Shown here: positions 58,426 to 64,000 of the stretch, in pieces
Layout of the letters: every line of letters begins with the position of its first letter
How positions within the stretch are numbered: the stretch's first letter is position 1
NCBI GenBank assembly: GCA_037071015.1
Contig: JBAMOY010000001.1
Location: 186,001-250,000 of the forward strand
Source of the DNA: JBAMOY01 sp037071015
GTDB lineage: Bacteria; Bacillota_I; Bacilli_A; RF39; UBA660
Direction: 5' to 3'
Length of the DNA: 64,000 bases
Program-made: the position numbers and the translations under genes
The notes under the pieces: model-generated
What the model saw: the letters and a program-made list of their open reading frames with translations, nothing else
What the model was told of the DNA's origin: nothing
The model's database searches: none

Positions 58426-59083
58426 TATTTTAACTTTATTTCCTAATATGTTTGAAGGATTTTTAAACGAATCGATCATTAAACGTGCCATTCATGATAA
58501 TAAGGTTATTATTAATGTCCATAATATTCGTGATTATTCAAAAGATCCACACAAAAAAGTTGATGATTATGGGTTCGGTGGTGGTAAAGGTATGGTGTTA
58601 ATGCCTCAACCAATTTTTGATGCAGTAGAACACTTACGAGATGAAACCACTAAAGTGCTTTTAATGACACCCCAGGGCATACCATATAAGCAGACAATCG
58701 CTTATGATTTGTCTCATGAACGGCATTTGATTATAATTTGTGGACATTATGAAGGTTTTGATGAACGGATTAGAACACTTGCTGATATAGAAATAAGTAT
58801 TGGTGATTTTATTTTAACTGGTGGCGAAATTCCTAGCATGGCTGTTACTGATAGTATAGTTAGACTTTTGGATGGTGTAATTGAAAAAGAATCTCATGAA
58901 CAAGATTCTTTCAATAACAATCTTCTAGATTATCCTGTATATACTAAGCCGCAAAATTTTCGCGGAATGTCTGTGCCTGATGTTCTTTTATCAGGTCACC
59001 ATCAAAAAATTGCTGCTTGGCGTCTTGCTGAACAAATAAAAAGAACTAAAAAAAGACGAAGCGATTTATTAGAAAAGAGATGA
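58415..59083 (+). CDS. trmD: tRNA (guanine-N1-)-methyltransferase TrmD
   Basis: TrmD makes m1G37, which prevents +1 frameshifting. The ATG at 58415 begins KIDILTLFPNMFEGF, the family N-terminus; a longer frame into rimM is not needed. The 222 residues include DYGFGGGKGMVLMP, MTPQGIPYKQ, IICGHYEGFDERI and SIGDFILTGGE of the trefoil knot, and the C-terminal RPxxFRG-like KPQNFRGMSVPDVLLSGHH. It overlaps rimM, consistent with coupling. Confidence 0.98.
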   Translation: MKIDILTLFPNMFEGFLNESIIKRAIHDNKVIINVHNIRDYSKDPHKKVDDYGFGGGKGMVLMPQPIFDAVEHLRDETTKVLLMTPQGIPYKQTIAYDLSHERHLIIICGHYEGFDERIRTLADIEISIGDFILTGGEIPSMAVTDSIVRLLDGVIEKESHEQDSFNNNLLDYPVYTKPQNFRGMSVPDVLLSGHHQKIAAWRLAEQIKRTKKRRSDLLEKR

Positions 59084-59087
59084 TTTT

Positions 59088-59546
59088 ATGAAAAAAAGTT
59101 ATATCTTAATTAAAGATAATAAAAATAATCAAGTTTTTCATATGACATATGATAAAATAAATGGCTTTAAACTGAAACCTAAAAAAAATTTAAAGTATGA
59201 TGGTGTTCAAGTTGATAGAATGGTACTCATTAATCCATCTTTTATAGAACAAGTCATAAAAAAGAAAGTTAAACATAAATTAGATATGTATTTACAGTAT
59301 TTAATTAATGTTTTAGATAATGACGATAATGGAACTACTGATTTACGTCACGCTTTAAATGATTTGGTTCGTTATAAACAGACAATTATGAATAAATATC
59401 GTATTTATTTGGATGAAAAGTATATTGCTTTATTATTGAAAAAAATAGCTTTAATTGAGCATGAATTACAAATGAAATTACTAATGCGTGAATATAATCA
59501 ACAGATGGTTTATGAAGATGAAAATACTAACCGTCGAACAAGATAA
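59088..59546 (+). CDS. Unrecognised basic protein between trmD and rplS
   Basis: The 152-residue protein is basic and helical in the second half (KHKLDMYLQYLINVLDNDDN, LIEHELQMKLLMREYNQQM), with a short beta-rich start (YILIKDNKNNQVFHMTY). No signal peptide. The ribosome site is weak (AGAGATGA). It lies between trmD and rplS, where some Bacilli have no gene; a ribosome-linked role is only suggested by place. The rplS promoter follows its stop. Confidence 0.65.
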   Translation: MKKSYILIKDNKNNQVFHMTYDKINGFKLKPKKNLKYDGVQVDRMVLINPSFIEQVIKKKVKHKLDMYLQYLINVLDNDDNGTTDLRHALNDLVRYKQTIMNKYRIYLDEKYIALLLKKIALIEHELQMKLLMREYNQQMVYEDENTNRRTR

Positions 59547-59553
59547 AAAAGTC

Positions 59554-59582
59554 TTGCTAAAATAAAAAGATTATGTTACAAT
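59554..59582 (+). promoter_or_regulatory. Sigma-A promoter of rplS
   Basis: TTGCTA (59554-59559) and TACAAT (59577-59582) have a 17-base spacer and an extended TG. The transcript would start near 59589. Confidence 0.8.
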
Positions 59583-59588
59583 TATTGT

Positions 59589-59640
59589 TGTTGTGATCCG
59601 CTGGCATCTATTTATCGCCATGATCAACATTTAAAAGAAA
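59589..59640 (+). promoter_or_regulatory. Ribosomal protein L19 leader-like hairpin
   Basis: TGATC (59594-59598) pairs with GATCA (59622-59626), and inside it TGGC (59602-59605) pairs with GCCA (59617-59620), separated by an internal loop. The structure sits between the rplS promoter and its AAAAGGAGAG site. Known Firmicute L19 leaders occur at this position and allow autoregulation by L19. I did not verify the exact family consensus. Confidence 0.55.
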
Positions 59641-59654
59641 AGGAGAGTGACATT

Positions 59655-59993
59655 GTGAATTTAGTTGAAAAAATAACTAAAAATCAAATGAGATCTGATA
59701 TTCCTGAATTTCAAGTTGGCGATACTGTACGTGTTGGTGTCAAAATTAGAGAAGGAAATAAGGAAAGAGTTCAAGATTTCGAAGGTATTGTAATTGCTAT
59801 TAAAGGTAGTGGAATCAGTCGTAATTTTATCGTTCGTAAATTATCTGCTGGTATTGGGGTAGAAAGAACATTCCCAATTAATTCACCAGTTATCGATAGT
59901 CTTACAGTTGTAAGAAAAGGTAAAGTTAGACGTGCTAGATTAAATTATCTAAGAACAATGGTAAAAAAAGCAAAAATTAAAGAAAGAAATTAA
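59655..59993 (+). CDS. rplS: 50S ribosomal protein L19
   Basis: L19 lies at the 30S-50S interface. The 112 residues include FQVGDTVRVGVKIREGNKER, then VQDFEGIVIAIKGSGIS, and the C-terminal RRARLNYLRTMVKKAKIKER, all typical. The GTG at 59655 has AAAAGGAGAG upstream at nine bases. It has its own promoter, a leader hairpin and a terminator. In Bacillus it follows trmD directly; here an unknown gene intervenes. Confidence 0.98.
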   Translation: MNLVEKITKNQMRSDIPEFQVGDTVRVGVKIREGNKERVQDFEGIVIAIKGSGISRNFIVRKLSAGIGVERTFPINSPVIDSLTVVRKGKVRRARLNYLRTMVKKAKIKERN

Positions 59994-60016
59994 TAAGGCA
60001 GTAATTGCCTTATTTT
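59992..60016 (+). terminator. Terminator after rplS
   Basis: AATAAGGCA (59992-60000) pairs with TGCCTTATT (60006-60014), then TTT. It overlaps the stop. Confidence 0.85.
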
Positions 60017-60033
60017 TAGATAGTGGTGATATT

Positions 60034-60528
60034 ATGAAATTCATAAGAGAAATTATTCCTTATATTATTGTAATTATTCTAGTAGTATTAATAAGATCAT
60101 TTGTTGTTACGCCTATCAAAGTAGATGGAACATCAATGACGCCAACATTAAATGATGGTGAAATAATGTTGCTTAATAAAATTGATCATAATTACAAACG
60201 GTTTGATATCATTGTAGTTAAATATAATGATACTAGATTGATTAAAAGAATTATTGGTTTACCTGGTGAACATATTAAATTTATTGATAATAAACTATAT
60301 GTGGATAATAAAGTTATTGAAGATGTCGATTTAGATGTCAAAACAGCTGACTTTGATCTTAATGAATTAAATTATTCTGTTGTGCCTGATGATTGTTATT
60401 TTGTTTTGGGTGACAATCGAAACAATTCGACAGATAGTAGAATTATCGGCCCTATAGAGAAAAGTAATATTATAGGGAAAACTAATTTAGTTTTATTCCC
60501 TTTTAATAAATTTGGACGCGTAAAATAA
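60034..60528 (+). CDS. lepB: Signal peptidase I
   Basis: LepB removes signal peptides at the outer face of the membrane. The 164-residue protein has one anchor (about 7-25) and the S26 boxes: catalytic Ser in DGTSMTPTLNDG (about residue 35), catalytic Lys in RLIKRIIGLPGE (about 70) and the GDNRNNSTDSR box. The small single-anchor form is usual for Bacilli. GATAGTGGTGAT is the ribosome site. It follows the rplS terminator within 20 bases. Confidence 0.96.
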   Translation: MKFIREIIPYIIVIILVVLIRSFVVTPIKVDGTSMTPTLNDGEIMLLNKIDHNYKRFDIIVVKYNDTRLIKRIIGLPGEHIKFIDNKLYVDNKVIEDVDLDVKTADFDLNELNYSVVPDDCYFVLGDNRNNSTDSRIIGPIEKSNIIGKTNLVLFPFNKFGRVK

Positions 60529-60593
60529 AATTACTATTTTATTTTTATGTAAAAAATATTTAGAAATTATAGTGTTTTTATGATGGTGGTATT

Positions 60594-62153
60594 ATGAATG
60601 GTGAGCAAAAAGGCGGAGTTAAAAATCATTTTCAAACTTTATTTCGCATTTTGAAAAAATTATTTAAGCAGAAGGAGCAACAAGAAGAGATAGACAAGAC
60701 AGAACAAGCCAAAAAACTAACAAGGGAAAAAAAGCAAGAGCAAGCGGTAGCTTATAAAGTATATCAAAAAAATATAATTCCGAATATATCTAGAAAAGGT
60801 AAAAATCACAGTATTTTAGTAAAAGATTCTACCAATAAAAATATGATTAACAGACAGATAATTAACAAAAGGATAACTGAAGGCAGTAATTTATCTGGAC
60901 AAAAGAAAACACAACCTGTAAAAAAGTTAAAGGTTAATAACAGTTTTTTTGCTGAGAAAAATAAAATGGATATTTCTAATAATAATATAAATACATCTGT
61001 AGAAACAATAAACAAGAAATTTAAAAAAGGCAAAAAAAGAATTGACCAAAAGTCATTGAAAAAAGTTAACGATATAAAAAAAGACAATCATCGTGAAAAT
61101 TCCATTGTTGAAAGAGTTAATAAAATTATACATGATAACAAATATGATTTAGATAAATTACAAGTTGAACTATATGAAATAGATCAAATGGCTTATTCGA
61201 CTCAGGATAAAGATGAAATCAAAAAATTGCAAATGCGTTTTAGTCAGATAATATCTAGAATTGAAAAAATAAAACGTGATTTCGAAGTAATTAAAGATAA
61301 TCTTTATTTTGAGGATTATAAAGAACTTAACAATTATTTCTTATTGGAAGAAATCGATAATTTTAAGTTTAGTAGTGATTTAGAATCAATTGAATTACTT
61401 TCGCTACGTTGTAAACAGCAAATTAGAATACTTAATGATATTAGTACAGTATATGAGAATTCTCTTAAAACGGCAAAAAAATTAGAAAAACAACAAGAAA
61501 AAATAGATTATATCGATGTTAACACTCAGGAATTTGTTGATCATACGGATAGTTTAAATATTGTAAGTCGAAAGATTGATAATAATCTAGCTTTGCAAAA
61601 TAAATTTATTGCTGATATGAACAAAAAAATTGGTAGTGCCCATAAAGATGTTAAAGTATATTATAAATATCGAGGATTAGACGATTTACTTAATAGTACT
61701 TTATCGATGGGATTGGGCATGTATAGTTTTTCTTCTATGCGCAAAAAAACGCGTTTTAAAGGCTTAAAATTTTTAGTAGGATCTTTCTTAATGTATAATT
61801 CTATTAGGGGGATGTTACGGTTTTTATCGCCAGAAAGAAAAAAGATAACTTATATATACTATGAAGACTATGCAAAAGAATTGGATCAGGAAAGTTACCA
61901 TTTAACGGTTACTCATAATTTATTAAATCATTCTTTAAGAGATATTAGCTTGTTGAAAGAAGATTTTAAAAATAAATTTATGGTTTATCAATATCAAATA
62001 CCGACATACGACATAATGTTAGAGAAAATCGAAAAAATTGAAAAACAGTTGAAATTACAAAAGGCTGAAATTTTAGCAATTGACAAAACTTTAACTGACC
62101 AGAAACAAAAAAACAAGGAGTATGTCAAAAAAATTGAAAAATATGAAGAATAA
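60594..62153 (+). CDS. Unrecognised 519-residue coiled-coil protein with a hydrophobic patch
   Basis: The first 170 residues are very basic, low-complexity and rich in Lys, Asn and Gln. A coiled-coil region follows (about 180-360, e.g. DEIKKLQMRFSQIISRIEKI). A mildly hydrophobic hairpin (about 372-415: LSMGLGMYSFSSM, FLVGSFLMYNSIRGMLRFL) could insert in membrane, then another coiled coil (about 425-519). GGTGG precedes the ATG at 60594. I recognise no family. The layout suggests a structural or DNA/RNA-linked scaffold at the membrane, but this is inference. Confidence 0.7.
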   Translation: MNGEQKGGVKNHFQTLFRILKKLFKQKEQQEEIDKTEQAKKLTREKKQEQAVAYKVYQKNIIPNISRKGKNHSILVKDSTNKNMINRQIINKRITEGSNLSGQKKTQPVKKLKVNNSFFAEKNKMDISNNNINTSVETINKKFKKGKKRIDQKSLKKVNDIKKDNHRENSIVERVNKIIHDNKYDLDKLQVELYEIDQMAYSTQDKDEIKKLQMRFSQIISRIEKIKRDFEVIKDNLYFEDYKELNNYFLLEEIDNFKFSSDLESIELLSLRCKQQIRILNDISTVYENSLKTAKKLEKQQEKIDYIDVNTQEFVDHTDSLNIVSRKIDNNLALQNKFIADMNKKIGSAHKDVKVYYKYRGLDDLLNSTLSMGLGMYSFSSMRKKTRFKGLKFLVGSFLMYNSIRGMLRFLSPERKKITYIYYEDYAKELDQESYHLTVTHNLLNHSLRDISLLKEDFKNKFMVYQYQIPTYDIMLEKIEKIEKQLKLQKAEILAIDKTLTDQKQKNKEYVKKIEKYEE

Positions 62154-62648
62154 TTACCATAAAACAATTGGGTTGATGTTGTGAGCAACAATAATAGCTT
62201 TATTATCGATTGTTTTGATAATTTTAGCAACTCGTTGAATTCTTTTTCGATGCACCATTATAATAATTGTTTTAGTCTTATCGTTGTTAATATAGTTGGT
62301 ATTAATAATATACTTTTGTTTTCTTAAGGTCCTAGTAATTAGTTGGGCCTTTTTTTCATCAATAATAGCTGTAATCATTGAGCTACCTAAGGCTATTTTT
62401 TCCTCAATTAAGCTTCCTATGTATGAACCTACTAAAGAACCAAGTGCGAAAAAGACAATTTTTAAGGGATCATCATTTATATTAACAATGACAATTCCTG
62501 CCGATAGGACCCAAATAACTGCTATAACGCCTTGTAAAATAGCGCCAAACCATTTTTTACCATTAGCCACTACGATTAAACGTAAAGTACCTAGGGTAGT
62601 CTCTATAATCTTTAGAACGAATATTAGAAAATATGTGGTAAAATCCAT
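62154..62648 (-). CDS. UPF0316 membrane protein (DUF5698-DUF2179)
   Basis: From the ATG at 62648 (AGAGGA nine bases upstream) it has 164 residues: three membrane helices in the first 95 (LKIIETTLGTLRLIVVANGK, then GVIAVIWVLSAGI and FFALGSLVGSYIGSLIEEK) and a small cytoplasmic DUF2179 domain with MITAIIDEKKAQLITRTLR and IIIMVHRKR. This is the UPF0316 (YebE-like) layout. The function is unknown. It converges head-to-tail with the 60594 gene, with adjoining stops. Confidence 0.85.
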   Translation of the reverse strand: MDFTTYFLIFVLKIIETTLGTLRLIVVANGKKWFGAILQGVIAVIWVLSAGIVIVNINDDPLKIVFFALGSLVGSYIGSLIEEKIALGSSMITAIIDEKKAQLITRTLRKQKYIINTNYINNDKTKTIIIMVHRKRIQRVAKIIKTIDNKAIIVAHNINPIVLW

Positions 62649-62758
62649 AGTTATCAATCCTCTTTATATATTATGATACAAAATATATCCTTTAAACTAA
62701 TTAAAGTATCACTAGAATAGAAAAAGCGAAAAAATATTAATAAAATGCTGAAAAAACA

Positions 62759-62787
62759 TTGATTTATCTTGCTAAAAATGGTATTCT
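62759..62787 (+). promoter_or_regulatory. Promoter of hup
   Basis: TTGATT (62759-62764) and TATTCT (62782-62787) have a 17-base spacer. The 186 bases between the UPF0316 and hup genes otherwise show nothing clear. Confidence 0.5.
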
Positions 62788-62834
62788 GTAATTGTAAGCA
62801 AGATAGCTTATTACAATATAGGGAGGTAAAGAAA

Positions 62835-63107
62835 ATGTCAAAAACAGAGTTAGTAAATTTTATTGCTGAAGAAACTGGATTAACAAAAGCAGATGCTTCA
62901 AGAGCTTTAGAAGCTATGATGAATGGAATTGTAAAAGGATTGAAAGAAGACGGTAAAGTTACTTTAACTGGATTCTGTACTTTTACAGCAAAACAAAAAG
63001 AAGCTAAAATGGGACGTAACCCAAAAACTGGCGAAGCTGTACAAATTCCTGCTAGAGTAGCTGCTACTATTAAAGCTGGTTCTAAATTAAAAGATGCATT
63101 AAATTAA
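62835..63107 (+). CDS. hup: HU-type DNA-binding protein
   Basis: HU bends and compacts DNA as a dimer. From the ATG at 62835 (GGGAGGTAAAG upstream) it has 90 residues: KTELVNFIAEETGLTKADAS, KVTLTGFCTFTAKQKEAKMGRNPKTGE with the RNPxTGE arm, then VQIPARVAATIKAGSKLKDALN. The typical GFGTF is GFCTF here, so a cysteine occupies an unusual place. A longer frame from 62769 overlaps the promoter. A terminator follows. Confidence 0.97.
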   Translation: MSKTELVNFIAEETGLTKADASRALEAMMNGIVKGLKEDGKVTLTGFCTFTAKQKEAKMGRNPKTGEAVQIPARVAATIKAGSKLKDALN

Positions 63108-63125
63108 GGCTTATAGCCTTTTTTT
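63106..63125 (+). terminator. Terminator after hup
   Basis: AAGGCT (63106-63111) pairs with AGCCTT (63115-63120), then a T run. Confidence 0.8.
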
Positions 63126-63140
63126 CTTGTGGAGGTATAA

Positions 63141-64000
63141 ATGTTAAAAACAGCACTAAATGTATTAAAAAAAATAGAACAAAATGGTTTTGAAGCCTAT
63201 ATTGTTGGAGGCTATCCCAGAGATTATTATTTGAAAAAAGATAGTCTTGATATCGATATATGTACTAATGCAACGCCTAAAGATTTACTTGGTATTTTTC
63301 CTAATATTAATCTGTCTAATGCTAAATATGGTAGTGTTAGTTTAAATAACAATAACATCAGATTTGAAATAACTACTTTTCGAAAAGAATATAAATATAT
63401 TAATAATCGTTTGCCGGCAGAAATTAAATATATAGATTCTTTAGAAGAGGATTTAAAAAGGCGAGATTTTACTATTAATACAATGTGTATTAATAGTAGT
63501 GGAACTATGATTGATTTAATGGGCGCTAGAGAAGACATAGAAAAAAGAATTATTAGAATGGTAGGTGATCCAAAAGAACGCTTAAAAGAAGATTCTTTAC
63601 GGATATTGCGGGCTATTAGGTTTGCTACTACTTTAAATTTCCAATTAGATAATCATTTAAAAAAATATATAAAAAAATATGCTTATTTACTATATAATTT
63701 ATCTTATTATCGTAAAAAGGATGAACTAGATAAGATTTTTTCTAGTTGTAACAACGACTATGGTATTAAGTTGATTAGAGAATTTAAACTATATAAATAT
63801 TTAGGACTTAAAAACTTTAAAAAAATCAGAGTAGTTAATTCCTTAATTGGTATATGGGCACAATTGGATGTCGATAATAACTACATGTTTAGTAAAAATG
63901 AAAGATATATGATAGATAAGATAAAACAGCTATTAAAAATGGATATTTTATCTCCTTTTTGTTTGTATAATAATGATTTATTTTTAATTACTATATGCGG
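63141..64000 (+). CDS. cca: CCA-adding enzyme / tRNA nucleotidyltransferase (partial, runs off window)
   Basis: The gene starts at ATG 63141 (GTGGAGGTAT upstream) and is open to the end of the window, giving about 286 residues. It adds or repairs the 3' CCA of tRNA. The N-terminal class II nucleotidyltransferase motifs are IVGGYPRDYYL (normally VGGxVRD), DIDICTNATPKDL with the catalytic Asp pair, LKRRDFTINTMC, and GDPKERLKEDSLRILRAIRFA. The GGYPRD replacement of GGAVRD is mild. The C-terminal part is outside the window. It could instead be a poly(A) polymerase-like relative, but cca is the normal Bacilli gene. Confidence 0.92.
   Translation, partial: MLKTALNVLKKIEQNGFEAYIVGGYPRDYYLKKDSLDIDICTNATPKDLLGIFPNINLSNAKYGSVSLNNNNIRFEITTFRKEYKYINNRLPAEIKYIDSLEEDLKRRDFTINTMCINSSGTMIDLMGAREDIEKRIIRMVGDPKERLKEDSLRILRAIRFATTLNFQLDNHLKKYIKKYAYLLYNLSYYRKKDELDKIFSSCNNDYGIKLIREFKLYKYLGLKNFKKIRVVNSLIGIWAQLDVDNNYMFSKNERYMIDKIKQLLKMDILSPFCLYNNDLFLITIC

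Noticed and set aside
62296..62676. Plus-strand reading frame of 126 codons opposite the UPF0316 gene
   Set aside because: The minus strand encodes a recognisable family in good length; the plus frame has no matching features.
1..64000. CRISPR arrays, tRNA or rRNA genes, insertion sequences
   Set aside because: No spaced repeats, cloverleaf-like sequences with CCA, rRNA segments or transposase motifs were noticed on either strand.

Overview
The window is chromosomal DNA from an AT-rich, Gram-positive Bacilli-type bacterium. Housekeeping genes follow Bacillus subtilis order in several blocks (ruvX-yrzB-mltG-yrrM-yrrN-yrrO-greA; ruvA-ruvB-queA; ftsY-ylxM...ffh; rimM-trmD-rplS). Many genes end in TGA and tryptophan is TGG, so the standard code applies and mycoplasmas using code 4 are excluded. 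There are one-membrane cell-wall functions (sortase, LPXTG-like protein, VanY and DacA carboxypeptidases, YfhO/CsbB-type glycosyltransferases). An SspI-type small acid-soluble spore protein and a CotD-like coat protein point to an endospore former or a recent descendant of one. An uncultivated gut Bacilli lineage (RF39/Erysipelotrichia-like) fits, but that is inference. No tRNA, rRNA, CRISPR array, transposase or phage structural gene was seen. Only one stretch longer than 300 bases lacks a gene (2109-2650).

Layout. 1-6.0 kb: ruvX end, DUF1292, mltG, the wobble-uridine modification genes trmR/trhP1/trhP2 (interrupted by an mgtC gene and a structured non-coding stretch), greA. 6.1-17 kb: kinase-like protein, tig, priA, fmt, ruvAB, queA, miaA, interspersed with small unrecognised genes. 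17-19.3 kb: a three-gene IbrA/GNAT/IbrB-like module. 19.3-28 kb: RNase J, an orphan protein, ftsY-ylxM, a HerA-like ATPase, ffh, a CotD-like gene. 28-34.5 kb: three tandem VanY-family carboxypeptidases, DacA, a thioester-domain surface protein with its own sortase, and sspI. 34.6-43.7 kb: LemA/DUF2207 pair, trmB, a lipoprotein-acidic protein-DUF948-YtxH operon, a divergent SecA and a double-HTH regulator. 43.9-48.6 kb: an unknown gene, then penicillin-binding protein, MraY and FtsW. 48.7-56.7 kb: TetR/MMPL/YhgE-like export cassette and YfhO/CsbB-like glycosylation pair. 56.7-64 kb: pseudopilin, SpoU methyltransferase, rimM-trmD-rplS, signal peptidase, UPF0316 protein, HU and the start of cca.

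The genes are tightly packed, with frequent short overlaps and hairpin-plus-T terminators after most transcription units. Start sites were chosen by Shine-Dalgarno position, which shortens many of the longest possible reading frames. A recurring promoter style is an extended -10 of the form TGATATAAT just upstream of operon starts. The most interesting parts are the IbrA/GNAT/IbrB module, the spore genes with matches to sigma-G/sigma-K promoter patterns, the VanY paralogue array with a variable number of N-terminal repeats, the insertion-bearing SecA, the thioester adhesin-sortase pair, and the structured intergenic region before mgtC.
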